Assembly: GCA_037147055.1 (NCBI GenBank)
Contig: JBAWVW010000017.1
Coordinates: 1-30,399, forward strand
DNA from: Casp-actino8 sp037147055
GTDB lineage: Bacteria > Actinomycetota > Acidimicrobiia > Acidimicrobiales > Ilumatobacteraceae
DNA: 30,399 nt
Reading direction: 5' to 3'
Each line of letters opens with the position of its first letter. Position 1 is the first letter of the stretch. Under the pieces are notes generated by a model. The model saw only the letters and a program-made list of their open reading frames with translations, was not told the DNA's origin and searched no databases. This document shows, piece by piece, positions 6,567-14,688 of this stretch. The position numbers were made by a program, and so were the translations under genes.

Positions 6567-7204
6567 TGACTGGTCCCAAGCTAAACGAGCGCTCCTTCAT
6601 TGCCGGTGAGCGCACTGGAACTCGAGCCAGCGTGCGCGGCTCGCGCATGTCGGCATCCAAAGCACGCGTTGTGCTCAACCTTGTTCGTGGACGCGATGTC
6701 GTCATTGCCGATCAGGTTTTGCAGTTCACCGAGCGTGAAGCAGCCCGTGTTATTCGCAAAGTATTGGCATCAGCAGTTGCTAACGCGGTGAACAACGATG
6801 GTCTTGATGCCGACACCTTGTACATCAAGGCCTGCTACGCCGACGAAGGTCCGACCTTGCGTCGCTTTAAGCCACGTGCCAAAGGTCGTGCTACTCGTAT
6901 CAACAAGCGCACCTGTCACATCACGATTGTTCTTGGTGTGATTGATAGTGAATTGCTGCAGGTTGTTCAGGCTCGCCGTGAGCGTGCCGTGAGCGGTCGT
7001 CGGGCAACTCGCGGTGGTGGCGTTGCTGATCGTCGGGCTCGCGTTCAAGCAAGCCGAACCAAGCGTTCCGATGATGCGGTTGACACTTCAGCTGGAGAAG
7101 TGGCGGCTGAGGAATTGAATATCGAAGAAACCACGATCGAGGTAACTGCTGTGGAAACTACGTCAATTGAAACTGCAGCACCCGAGGCCGAGGAGACCAA
7201 CTGA
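6566..7204 (+). CDS. rplV: 50S ribosomal protein L22 with long C-terminal tail
   Basis: At 212 residues this exceeds the usual ~110. The core (about 17-130) has SASKARVVLNLVRGR and the beta-hairpin that enters the exit tunnel (GPTLRRFKPRAKGRA). After residue ~130 there is a basic stretch (RRERAVSGRRATRGGG, RRARVQASRTKR), then an acidic Glu/Thr/Val-rich end with repeated IEET, VETT and IETA units. L22 tails of this type occur in other actinobacteria; the function is unknown. The stop overlaps the rpsC start (TGATG). Confidence 0.96.
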   Translation: MTGPKLNERSFIAGERTGTRASVRGSRMSASKARVVLNLVRGRDVVIADQVLQFTEREAARVIRKVLASAVANAVNNDGLDADTLYIKACYADEGPTLRRFKPRAKGRATRINKRTCHITIVLGVIDSELLQVVQARRERAVSGRRATRGGGVADRRARVQASRTKRSDDAVDTSAGEVAAEELNIEETTIEVTAVETTSIETAAPEAEETN

Positions 7205-8088
7205 TGGGCCAAAAAGTCAATCCGTACGGCTTCCGCCTGGGTATTACCACGGACTGGAAGAGTCGCTGGTTCAGCGAGCGCAACTACAAGGAATATCTCA
7301 CCGAAGACTGGAAAATCCGTGCCTATGTCATGGAGTCACTTCCAGATGCAGCGATTTCGCGCATTGAAGTTGAGCGCAAGCGTGGAGAGACCCTCAAGGT
7401 TGACATTCATACTGCTCGTCCCGGAATCGTGATCGGTCGCAAGGGCGCAAAAGCTGATGAACTTCGTCTTGGTTTAACTGCCCTCACTGGCAACATTAAA
7501 GTGCAGCTTAATATCGTGGAGATTAAATCTCCTGAACTTGATGCGGCTCTGATCGCGCAAGGTGTAGCAGATCAGTTAGTCGGACGAATCGCATTCCGTC
7601 GTGCCATGAAGCGAGCCGTGCAGAACGCACAAAAGGCTGGAGCACTTGGCATTCGTGTTCAGTGTTCGGGTCGTTTGGGTGGCGCTGAAATGAGCCGCAC
7701 CGAGTGGTATCGCGAAGGTCGCGTGCCGTTGCATACACTGCGTGCAGACATTGACTACGGATTCCGCGAGGCTCGCACTGCGAGTGGTCGTGTTGGCGTC
7801 AAGGTATGGATTTATCGTGGCGACATCTTGCCGTATAAGCCTGTGATTGACGAAAAGATTGTTCGCGAAGCAACAAGCGCCCTCGGCGAAACTCCTGGCG
7901 TACCTGGTGCACGCAAGGTTGTGTCGTCAAGTGGTCGCCGTAAGGCCGAAGAAGCTCTTGAAGCAGCCCAAGTGCCGCTCGTGAAAGAAGCCGATCCAGA
8001 ACTCGAGAAATTACTCGATGAGGAAGAAGAAATCGCCCGCCGCACCCACGATGGGCACGAGACCCCGCACTTCCGTGCACAGGACTGA
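7204..8088 (+). CDS. rpsC: 30S ribosomal protein S3
   Basis: A 294-residue S3. It begins GQKVNPYGFRLG, carries the type II KH GxxG loop as GRKG (78-81), and has the conserved C-terminal-domain segment SGRLGGAEMSR...GRVPLHTLRADIDYG. S3 forms part of the mRNA entry helicase site. After about residue 215 there is an additional Lys/Glu-rich extension ending GHETPHFRAQD, common in longer actinobacterial S3 proteins. Confidence 0.97.
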   Translation: MGQKVNPYGFRLGITTDWKSRWFSERNYKEYLTEDWKIRAYVMESLPDAAISRIEVERKRGETLKVDIHTARPGIVIGRKGAKADELRLGLTALTGNIKVQLNIVEIKSPELDAALIAQGVADQLVGRIAFRRAMKRAVQNAQKAGALGIRVQCSGRLGGAEMSRTEWYREGRVPLHTLRADIDYGFREARTASGRVGVKVWIYRGDILPYKPVIDEKIVREATSALGETPGVPGARKVVSSSGRRKAEEALEAAQVPLVKEADPELEKLLDEEEEIARRTHDGHETPHFRAQD

Positions 8089-8094
8089 TTCACC

Positions 8095-8511
8095 ATGTTG
8101 ATGCCTCGCAAAGTTGCCCATCGTAAGCACCATCGTGGTCGTACCGGAGGTATGGCCAAGGGTGGAAGCGAACTGGCTTTTGGTCAGTACGGAATCCAAG
8201 CCCTTGAGCCGTGCTGGTTGACAGCTCGTCAGATTGAAGCTGCGCGTATTGCTATGACACGTCATATCAAGCGTGGTGGCAAGGTGTGGATCAATGTTTT
8301 CCCTGACAAGCCCGTCACCAAGAAGCCAGCCGAAACCCGTATGGGTTCGGGTAAGGGCAACCCAGAGTTTTGGGTAGCCGTGGTCAAGCCTGGCCGTATT
8401 TTGTTTGAACTCTCATTTCCAAGTCGCGAGCAGGCAATGGAGGCCCTCAACAAGGCCATCCAGAAATTGCCGATTAAGGCTCGCATTATTACCCGCGAGG
8501 AGGCGATCTGA
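8095..8511 (+). CDS. rplP: 50S ribosomal protein L16
   Basis: A 138-residue L16 with the canonical MLMPRKVAHRKHHRGR start, so ATG 8095 is preferred over the in-frame ATG at 8101. Later motifs include RQIEAARIAMTRHIKRGG, the loop Arg segment VTKKPAETRMGSGKG, and PGRILFEL. L16 contacts tRNA near the A site. It starts 6 nt after rpsC. Confidence 0.97.
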   Translation: MLMPRKVAHRKHHRGRTGGMAKGGSELAFGQYGIQALEPCWLTARQIEAARIAMTRHIKRGGKVWINVFPDKPVTKKPAETRMGSGKGNPEFWVAVVKPGRILFELSFPSREQAMEALNKAIQKLPIKARIITREEAI

Positions 8512-8513
8512 TC

Positions 8514-8741
8514 ATGGCAACTCAAGCCGCCAAAGACCGCGCTGAACTAGGCGAACTCGACCTCACATCATTGGTCGAGCAACTTCGGGCTTCGAAGCAA
8601 GAGGCACTCAACCTCCGCTTTCGTAGCGCCACCGGTCAGCTCGACACCCATAGCGAATTGCGCCGAGTTCGTCGCCGTATCGCTCGTATCAACACCCTTA
8701 TCCGTCAGCGTGAAATCGCTGCCGCTGAGGCCGGAGAGTGA
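8514..8741 (+). CDS. rpmC: 50S ribosomal protein L29
   Basis: A 75-residue helical L29: LVEQLRASKQEALNLRFRSATGQL is the classic first helix with the RF/TGQL signature, followed by RRVRRRIARINTLIRQRE. L29 sits at the exit tunnel beside L23. ATG 8514 lies 2 nt after the rplP stop, and the next gene follows within 5 nt. Confidence 0.96.
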   Translation: MATQAAKDRAELGELDLTSLVEQLRASKQEALNLRFRSATGQLDTHSELRRVRRRIARINTLIRQREIAAAEAGE

Positions 8742-8746
8742 ATCAG

Positions 8747-9022
8747 ATGTCTGAAACAACACCCACAACAGAACGTGCACCGCGCAAAGTCCGCGAGGGC
8801 ATTGTGTCTTCTTCAAAGATGGACCGCACTTTGGTGATTGAAGTCATTGAGCGAGTTCGTCACCCGAAGTACAACAAGTTCGTCACACGAACGAAGAAGC
8901 TCTACGCCCACGATGAGGCCAACGACGCCAATGTTGGCGATCGCGTGCGCGTCATGGAAACCCGTCCACTATCGAAACTGAAGCGCTGGCGCCTCGTTGA
9001 GATTCTCGAGCGGGCCAAGTGA
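8747..9022 (+). CDS. rpsQ: 30S ribosomal protein S17
   Basis: The 91-residue product from ATG 8747 (MSETTPTTE...) has S17 core motifs: VREGIVSSSKMDRTLVIEV, HPKYNKFVTRTKKLYAHDE and GDRVRVMETRPLSKLKRW. An upstream in-frame GTG at 8738 would overlap rpmC and lie almost on top of the GGAG at about 8732, so I reject it. The N-terminal Thr/Glu extension is short. S17 binds 16S helix 11 early in assembly. Confidence 0.95.
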   Translation: MSETTPTTERAPRKVREGIVSSSKMDRTLVIEVIERVRHPKYNKFVTRTKKLYAHDEANDANVGDRVRVMETRPLSKLKRWRLVEILERAK

Positions 9023-9047
9023 GCCTGGGACCGACGGAGGATAAATC

Positions 9048-9416
9048 ATGATTCAGCAAGAAAGTCGTCTTCGAGTTGCCGATAACAGTGGCGCCAAAGA
9101 AGTTTTGTGTATCAAGGTTCTCGGTGGCACACGTCGCCGATATGCCTCGATCGGAGACATCTTCGTGGCGGCTGTTAAGGATGCGATTCCTGGTGCAGGT
9201 GTCAAAAAAGGTGACGTCGTGAAATGCGTCGTCGTTCGAGTCAAGAAAGAAAAGCGCCGTCCCGATGGCAGCTACATCCGTTTTGACGAGAATGCTGCGG
9301 TCATCATCAAAGATGATCTCACACCTCGTGGAACACGTATTTTCGGACCAGTTGGTCGCGAACTACGTGACAAGAAGTTCATGCGAATTGTTTCGTTAGC
9401 GCCGGAGGTGCTGTGA
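9048..9416 (+). CDS. rplN: 50S ribosomal protein L14
   Basis: A 122-residue L14 beginning MIQQESRLRVADNSGAKEV, with the signature VKKGDVVKCVVVRVKKEKRRPDGS and FGPVGRELR. A strong GGAGG precedes ATG 9048. L14 takes part in intersubunit bridges with 16S rRNA. The stop is followed directly by the rplX ATG. Confidence 0.97.
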   Translation: MIQQESRLRVADNSGAKEVLCIKVLGGTRRRYASIGDIFVAAVKDAIPGAGVKKGDVVKCVVVRVKKEKRRPDGSYIRFDENAAVIIKDDLTPRGTRIFGPVGRELRDKKFMRIVSLAPEVL

Positions 9417-9417
9417 G

Positions 9418-9723
9418 ATGAAAATCAAAAAAGGTGACAACGTGGTAGTGATCTCCGGTAAGGACAAAGGCAAAGAAGGCACCGTTTCGCGTGTTATGCC
9501 TCGTTCAAACCAGGTCCTAGTCGACGGAATCAATGTTGTAAAGAAGCACCAGAAGCCCAGCGGACAAAATCAGCAGGGTGGAGTGATCGACCGTGACATG
9601 CCTCTCGATGCATCAAATGTGATGTTCGTGCATAAAGGCAAGCCAACACGCGTTGGCTACAAGGTGCTTGCTGACGGCAAAAAAGTACGCATCGCCAAAA
9701 CCACAGGTGAGGAAATCGGATGA
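9418..9723 (+). CDS. rplX: 50S ribosomal protein L24
   Basis: A 101-residue L24 with a KOW motif at the N-terminus (KKGDNVVVISGKDKGKEGTV) and the downstream HQKPSGQNQQGGVIDRDMPLDASNV segment. L24 initiates 50S assembly. It starts 1 nt after the rplN stop and overlaps rplE by 4 nt (ATGA). Confidence 0.97.
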   Translation: MKIKKGDNVVVISGKDKGKEGTVSRVMPRSNQVLVDGINVVKKHQKPSGQNQQGGVIDRDMPLDASNVMFVHKGKPTRVGYKVLADGKKVRIAKTTGEEIG

Positions 9724-10346
9724 GCACCATAACAATGCCCCGTCTCAAGTCTAAATATCAGAGCGAGATTCGTGCCGGCCTTCAGGCCTCGCTCGAATTG
9801 AGCAACGTCATGCAGGTTCCCCGCCTTGAAAAAATCGTGGTGAACATGGGCGTTGGTCGCGCCACTCAGCAACCTTCGTTGCTAGAGGGCGCAGTAGCTG
9901 ACATGACTCGTATCACCGGCCAGAAGCCAAAGGTGACTAAGTCCCGTGACTCGATCGCTAACTTCAAACTTCGTGAGAACCAGGCCATCGGCTGCATGGT
10001 CACGCTACGCGGTGACCGCATGTGGGAATTCCTGGATCGTTTGATCTCGGTTGCGATTCCTCGTATTCGTGACTTCCGCGGTCTGCCTTCCCATTCATGG
10101 GATGGCCGTGGTAACTACACGTTCGGTCTCAGTGATCAGACTGTGTTCCCCGAAATTGAATATGACAAGATCGATGCCCCTCGTGGTATGGACATCACCA
10201 TCGTGACGACCGCAATGACGAATGATCAAGGTCGGGCTTTGCTCGACGCATTCGGATTTCCGTTCAAGCGCGGCGCTGAAGCAACTGTTTCGACCAAGAA
10301 GAAGAGCAATGTTCGTGGTCCGCAGTTCTCAAAGAAGAAGAAGTGA
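9720..10346 (+). CDS. rplE: 50S ribosomal protein L5
   Basis: A 208-residue L5, slightly long because of a short N-terminal extension. It contains NVMQVPRLEKIVVNMGVG, ITGQKPKVTKSRDSIANFKLRE and FPEIEYDKIDAPRGMDITIVTTA. The Lys-rich end (SKKKK) is unusual but short. L5 binds 5S rRNA with L18. Start ATG 9720 overlaps the rplX stop (ATGA). Confidence 0.97.
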   Translation: MSTITMPRLKSKYQSEIRAGLQASLELSNVMQVPRLEKIVVNMGVGRATQQPSLLEGAVADMTRITGQKPKVTKSRDSIANFKLRENQAIGCMVTLRGDRMWEFLDRLISVAIPRIRDFRGLPSHSWDGRGNYTFGLSDQTVFPEIEYDKIDAPRGMDITIVTTAMTNDQGRALLDAFGFPFKRGAEATVSTKKKSNVRGPQFSKKKK

Positions 10347-10363
10347 GCGAGAGGTACTGACTC

Positions 10364-10549
10364 ATGGCGAAGAAATCGTTAATTAATAAAGCTGCTGCGC
10401 AGCCCAAGTTCAAGGTCCGTGGCTATACACGTTGCCTGAAGTGTGGTCGCGCACGTTCCGTTTACCGAAAGTTCGGTCTTTGCCGCGTGTGCCTTCGTGA
10501 GATGGCCCATGCTGGTGAAATCCCCGGCCTAACAAAGTCGAGTTGGTGA
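10364..10549 (+). CDS. rpsZ: 30S ribosomal protein S14, zinc-binding type Z
   Basis: A 61-residue S14 with two CxxC pairs, Cys24/Cys27 and Cys40/Cys43, giving a zinc ribbon, and the conserved FGLCRVCLREMAHAGEIPG and KSSW end. The short zinc-binding form is typical of actinobacteria and Gram-positives. It sits in its standard place between rplE and rpsH, with GAGAGG upstream of the ATG. Confidence 0.97.
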   Translation: MAKKSLINKAAAQPKFKVRGYTRCLKCGRARSVYRKFGLCRVCLREMAHAGEIPGLTKSSW

Positions 10550-10556
10550 GGCACTT

Positions 10557-10958
10557 ATGTTGACTGATCCCATTGCCGACATGCTGACCCGCATCCGCAA
10601 CGCCAATACGGCGATGCACGATGAGGTGAAGATGCCGTCCTCCAAACAAAAAGTTGCTTTGGCCAAGATTCTTGAGCAAGAGGGTTACATCTCTGGTTTC
10701 GCTGTGACAGCGAATACCAAGGGCCCAGGCGAGATTCTGAATATTGCGATGAAGTATTCCGCTGAACGCCGTCGCACCATTGCGGGCATCAAGCGCATTT
10801 CAACACCAGGACTGCGCGTGTATCGCAAGTCCGGCACCGTACCTCGCGTACTTGGTGGTCTAGGTGTTGCTGTCCTATCCACCAGTCAGGGACTGATGAC
10901 CGACCGCGAAGCGCGTAAGCGCAAAGTGGGCGGCGAAGTTCTCTGTTACGTGTGGTGA
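10557..10958 (+). CDS. rpsH: 30S ribosomal protein S8
   Basis: A 133-residue S8 beginning LTDPIADMLTRIRNAN and ending with the conserved GGEVLCYVW. RRTIAGIKRISTPGLRVY and GVAVLSTSQGLMTDREAR are further S8 signatures. S8 binds 16S helix 21 and, in E. coli, is the spc-operon repressor. It starts 7 nt after rpsZ. Confidence 0.97.
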   Translation: MLTDPIADMLTRIRNANTAMHDEVKMPSSKQKVALAKILEQEGYISGFAVTANTKGPGEILNIAMKYSAERRRTIAGIKRISTPGLRVYRKSGTVPRVLGGLGVAVLSTSQGLMTDREARKRKVGGEVLCYVW

Positions 10959-10970
10959 TCAGGAGACAAT

Positions 10971-11513
10971 ATGTCACGTATCGGTAAAGCACTTATCCCG
11001 GTCCCAACCGGAGTTGATGTGAGCATCAACGCAAACTCAGTGACTGTTAAAGGCCCGAAGGGTTCCTTGAGTCGTGATCTCGTTGGTGGTATCACCGTTC
11101 GTCAAGATGAAGGCAACCTCGTTGTCGAGCGTCCCAATGACGAGCGTGAGTCACGCAGTTTGCACGGTCTAAGTCGTGCACTGTTGAATAACATGGTCGT
11201 CGGCGTGACGACTGGTTTCGCTAAAGAACTTGAAATCGTCGGCGTTGGTTACCGAGCAGAGTTGAAGAGCCCCACGCTCATTCGTCTCAACCTTGGTTTC
11301 TCACACCCAGTTGATGTAGAAGCTCCTGAGGGAGTGTCTTTTGAAGTGCCAGTGCAAACTCGCGTCATCATCAAAGGCATCGACAAAGAAGCAGTCGGTC
11401 AAGTAGCTGCAAATATTCGTTCCATTCGTAAGCCAGAGCCTTATAAGGGCAAGGGTGTGCGCTATCAGGGCGAGAAGATTCTGCGTAAAGCCGGTAAAGC
11501 CGGCAAGAAGTAA
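10971..11513 (+). CDS. rplF: 50S ribosomal protein L6
   Basis: A 180-residue L6 with the duplicated fold: MSRIGKALIPVPTGVDV and VKGPKGSLSRDL at the N-terminus, NMVVGVTTGFAKELEIVGVGYRAEL in the middle, and the C-terminal signature KPEPYKGKGVRYQGEKI. L6 lies near the GTPase-associated centre. ATG 10971 is preceded by CAGGAG. Confidence 0.97.
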   Translation: MSRIGKALIPVPTGVDVSINANSVTVKGPKGSLSRDLVGGITVRQDEGNLVVERPNDERESRSLHGLSRALLNNMVVGVTTGFAKELEIVGVGYRAELKSPTLIRLNLGFSHPVDVEAPEGVSFEVPVQTRVIIKGIDKEAVGQVAANIRSIRKPEPYKGKGVRYQGEKILRKAGKAGKK

Positions 11514-11544
11514 TGCCGAGAAAAGATTCCGTTAGGGAGATGTC

Positions 11545-11910
11545 ATGAGCAAAATCAGTAGAGAGCGCCGCGAGAGTCGTCTCGTACGCCACAACCGAGT
11601 TCGCAAGAAAATTCACGGCACCGCCGAGCGTCCGCGCTTGTCCTTGTACCGTTCAAATAATCACCTCATGTTGCAGGTCATCAACGACGATCTTGGCGTG
11701 ACGATCACGTCAGTTTCCTCCACAGAGGCAGGCTTGCGCGCATCTGGCGGACGCACCGTTGAAGTCGCTAAGGCTTTGGGCACGACAGTCGCTGAACGCG
11801 CTCAAGCAATCGGTATAAAGAAAGTTGTTTTTGATCGTGGTGGATACCTCTATCACGGTCGCGTCGCCGCGGTTGCTGAAGCCGCTCGTGCAGCAGGTCT
11901 GGAGTTCTGA
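11545..11910 (+). CDS. rplR: 50S ribosomal protein L18
   Basis: A 121-residue L18: basic N-terminus, RKKIHGTAERPRLSLYRSNNH, and the C-terminal FDRGGYLYHGRVAAVAEAAREAGL-like end (here AARAAGLEF). L18 binds 5S rRNA. TTAGGGAG precedes ATG 11545 after a 31-nt gap, and the TGA overlaps the rpsE ATG by one base. Confidence 0.97.
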   Translation: MSKISRERRESRLVRHNRVRKKIHGTAERPRLSLYRSNNHLMLQVINDDLGVTITSVSSTEAGLRASGGRTVEVAKALGTTVAERAQAIGIKKVVFDRGGYLYHGRVAAVAEAARAAGLEF

Positions 11911-12554
11911 TGACGAACAATCCCAATAACCCCAATAATCCGAACGCTCGCCCGGGTGGCAACAATGCTCCGCGACCTGGCGATCGTCCGCCCCCAGGCA
12001 TGGGCAATACACCTGAGGGTGGCCGCGAATCACGCGTGATTCACATCAACCGCGTGGCCAAGGTTGTCAAGGGTGGTCGTCGCTTCTCCTTCACCGCACT
12101 TGTTGTCGTTGGCGATGGCAATGGTCGCGTTGGTCTCGGCTATGGAAAAGCCAAAGAAGTTCCATTGGCTATCCAAAAAGGAACCGAAGACGCTAAGCGC
12201 AATATGTTCTCCGTGGCCCTTGCAGGCAGCACCATTATCCATCCAGTCATTGGTGTGTTAGGTGCTGGTCGCGTGATGCTCAAGCCTGCGGCACCGGGTA
12301 CCGGCGTTATCGCTGGCGGTGCAGCACGAATTATTCTTGAAGAAGCTGGCATTCATGATGTGTTGGCCAAATCGCTCGGTTCGTCGAACGCCATTAACGT
12401 GGCTCGCGCCACCATCAATGGTCTGCAATCTTTGCAGCGCCCGGATGAAGTTGCGGCTCGTCGTGGCCTTCCAGCCGACAGTTTCGTACCCAAGGGCTTG
12501 CTCAAGGCATACAACGAGACCAAGCGTGCAGTTGCAGCAGGAGAAAGTCACTGA
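11910..12554 (+). CDS. rpsE: 30S ribosomal protein S5 with Asn/Pro/Gly-rich N-terminal extension
   Basis: The S5 core begins at about residue 40 (ESRVIHINRVAKVVKGGRR) and includes VVVGDGNGRVGLGYGKAKEVP and APGTGVIAGGAARIILE. Total length is 214 residues. Residues 1-38 are low complexity, with NNPNNPNNPN followed by RPGGNNAPRPGDRPPPG, probably disordered. S5 guards decoding fidelity at the mRNA entry. The start is supported by the ATG sharing its A with the rplR stop (TGATG). Confidence 0.96.
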   Translation: MTNNPNNPNNPNARPGGNNAPRPGDRPPPGMGNTPEGGRESRVIHINRVAKVVKGGRRFSFTALVVVGDGNGRVGLGYGKAKEVPLAIQKGTEDAKRNMFSVALAGSTIIHPVIGVLGAGRVMLKPAAPGTGVIAGGAARIILEEAGIHDVLAKSLGSSNAINVARATINGLQSLQRPDEVAARRGLPADSFVPKGLLKAYNETKRAVAAGESH

Positions 12555-12556
12555 TT

Positions 12557-12784
12557 ATGGCCACTTATCAGACAGTCGTTCATACTGGTCCCACCATTAC
12601 GGTGAAGCAGATCAAATCCAGTACCCATGCCAAGCCGAAGAGCCGTGGAACATTGCGCGCCCTTGGTCTTGGTCGTATCGGCAAGAGCAATGTGTTGCCT
12701 GATCGCCCAGAAATTCGTGGCATGATCGCCCGAGTTCCGCACCTTATCGAAGTCACATCTTCGACAGATTCGAAGGAGAGCTGA
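12557..12784 (+). CDS. rpmD: 50S ribosomal protein L30
   Basis: A 75-residue L30. The core reads ITVKQIKSSTHAKPKSRGTLRALGLGRIGKSNVLPDRPEIRGMI, with the GL.R..... and PE.RGM signatures of the family. It has about ten extra residues at each end compared with short L30 proteins. Located between rpsE and rplO as usual; starts 2 nt after rpsE. Confidence 0.95.
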   Translation: MATYQTVVHTGPTITVKQIKSSTHAKPKSRGTLRALGLGRIGKSNVLPDRPEIRGMIARVPHLIEVTSSTDSKES

Positions 12785-12787
12785 CCA

Positions 12788-13279
12788 ATGCGCGTCGATG
12801 AACTAGCACCAGCACCGGGTTCAACCCATCCAAAAAAGCGCGTAGGTCGCGGTATCGGTGGCAAGGGCGGCAAGACTGCCGGTCGTGGTACCAAGGGTCA
12901 GCAATCTCGCGGCCGTGGCAAGGTTGCTCGCGGTTTCGAAGGTGGACAGATGCCCCTCAAGCAGCGTGTTCCAAAGTTGAAGGGCTTTAATAACCCGTTC
13001 CGCGTGGAATACCATGCCGTTAACCTTGATTCACTCTCCGAAATTGATGAGCCAATGGTTAATCCAGAAATTCTCTTTGCTCGTGGTGTTCTGCATAAGG
13101 GTGCATTCGTCAAGGTGCTTGCTCGTGGACAAATGACGCGTGCAGTTGAAGTTCATGCCCACGGCGTTTCCAAGGCAGCTCAAGCGGCCATTGAAGCAGC
13201 CGGTGGATCAGTCACCATTATCCCGTTGCCGTACAAAGTTCGTCCTGCGGCCAAGGGTAACCAGTTCACCAACCGCTGA
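12788..13279 (+). CDS. rplO: 50S ribosomal protein L15
   Basis: A 163-residue L15 with the Gly/Arg/Lys-rich N-terminal half (KKRVGRGIGGKGGKTAGRGTKGQ...RGFEGGQMPLKQRVPKLKGF) that threads into 23S rRNA, then a globular C-terminal domain with VHAHGVSKAAQAAIEAAGGSV. It starts 3 nt after rpmD. A 48-nt gap precedes secY. Confidence 0.97.
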   Translation: MRVDELAPAPGSTHPKKRVGRGIGGKGGKTAGRGTKGQQSRGRGKVARGFEGGQMPLKQRVPKLKGFNNPFRVEYHAVNLDSLSEIDEPMVNPEILFARGVLHKGAFVKVLARGQMTRAVEVHAHGVSKAAQAAIEAAGGSVTIIPLPYKVRPAAKGNQFTNR

Positions 13280-13327
13280 TATCGGGCTGACCGATTATCG
13301 CTCCGAGATAGAACCCGAGGAACCCAC

Positions 13328-14650
13328 GTGTTGTCAAACCTGAAGAACATCTTCAAGGTGCCTGACCTTCGGAACAAGATTTTGTTCACTTTGATGATGG
13401 TGCTTTTGTATCGTCTTGGAGCACATATCCGCGTCCCTGGTATTGATGATCTTGCAGTCCGACAATTGCGTGAGTCAGCACGTCAGCAAGGTGCTCTCGG
13501 TTTCTTGAACTTGTTTTCTGGTGGAGCATTTTCTTCTTTCGCGATTTTTGCATTGGGCATCATGCCGTACATCACCTCGAGCATCATCATGCAGGTGTTG
13601 ACAGTCGTCATTCCCAAACTTGAAGAATGGCAACAAGAGGGTGCCACGGGGCAGCGCAAAATTACGCAATGGACTCGTTATGTGGCGATGGCCATCGCGC
13701 TATTGCAGGCTGCTGGTTTGACATTTATTTTTGGTCAAGGACGTGGTTCGGCATTCTTCACGGCTTCTCGAAACGCTCCAGACATTGTGTTACTACCTGA
13801 TGGCATGTGGCCTCGAGGTCTGTTGGTGATTCTTTCACTCGTGGCTGGTACCGCCCTGTTGATGTGGATGGGCGAGTTGATCAGCCAGCGCGGCATCGGT
13901 AACGGTATGAGTATCTTGATTTTTGCATCAGTGGTGAGTTCGTTGCCTTTTAGTTACTACTCAATTCTGCAAAGTAAGAAGTGGGTCGTTTTCGCCATTT
14001 TGATTGCTATCTCAATCGGTATTTTGATTGCTGTAGTTCGTGTCGAACTTGGGCAGCGCCGCATACCTGTGCAGTTTGCGAAGCGAGTAGTCGGACGACG
14101 CCAGTACGGTGGACAAAGCACTTACATTCCGTTGAAGGTCAACCAGGCTGGCATCGTGCCAATTATTTTCGCGAGTTCGGTGATGTTGCTGCCCGTACTA
14201 CTCACCAACGTCATTGGTTCTGATACTGGTTGGCGACGCTCAGTGACTGTTTGGGTGGATCGCAACTTGGTGTCTTCTCAAGGGTTGCTATACATCGTGT
14301 CGTTTGCTTTTCTGATCGTTGCATTTGCGTACTTCTATAACTCCATTGCCTTTGATCCAATTCGTCAAGCCGATCAGATTCGTCGTCAAGGTGGATTCAT
14401 TCCTGGGATACGTCCCGGACCGCAGACCGAGCGCTACTTAGGCAAGGTTGTTAACCGAATTACTCTGCCTGGCGCATTATTCGTAGCATTCATTGCGATT
14501 TTGCCGTACATCGTGTTGTGGGTGGGTGACGTTCGATCCTTCCCATTTGCTGGCACAACGGTGCTCATTGCCGTGGGTGTTGCACTCGACTTAATGCGAC
14601 AAGTAGACAGCCAATTGATGTTGCGCAACTATGAGGGATTTCTGAAGTGA
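13328..14650 (+). CDS. secY: Preprotein translocase subunit SecY
   Basis: A 440-residue SecY with ten hydrophobic helices forming the Sec channel in the cytoplasmic membrane. Seen are the first helix with YRLGAHIRVPGID, the signature GIMPYITSSIIMQVL (about 78-91), ISQRGIGNGMSILIF, the cytoplasmic loop with QFAKRVVGRRQYGGQSTYIPLKVNQAGIVP, and RQGGFIPGIRPGPQTERYL. The start is GTG 13328 with GAGGAA a few bases upstream; the protein then begins MLSNLKNIFKVPDLR, as expected. It sits downstream of rplO as in the spc operon and is followed by adk after 38 nt. Confidence 0.97.
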   Translation: MLSNLKNIFKVPDLRNKILFTLMMVLLYRLGAHIRVPGIDDLAVRQLRESARQQGALGFLNLFSGGAFSSFAIFALGIMPYITSSIIMQVLTVVIPKLEEWQQEGATGQRKITQWTRYVAMAIALLQAAGLTFIFGQGRGSAFFTASRNAPDIVLLPDGMWPRGLLVILSLVAGTALLMWMGELISQRGIGNGMSILIFASVVSSLPFSYYSILQSKKWVVFAILIAISIGILIAVVRVELGQRRIPVQFAKRVVGRRQYGGQSTYIPLKVNQAGIVPIIFASSVMLLPVLLTNVIGSDTGWRRSVTVWVDRNLVSSQGLLYIVSFAFLIVAFAYFYNSIAFDPIRQADQIRRQGGFIPGIRPGPQTERYLGKVVNRITLPGALFVAFIAILPYIVLWVGDVRSFPFAGTTVLIAVGVALDLMRQVDSQLMLRNYEGFLK

Positions 14651-14688
14651 TGTCATCGCAGCTGTGGTTGCTGCGGCAGGGCTAAGTC

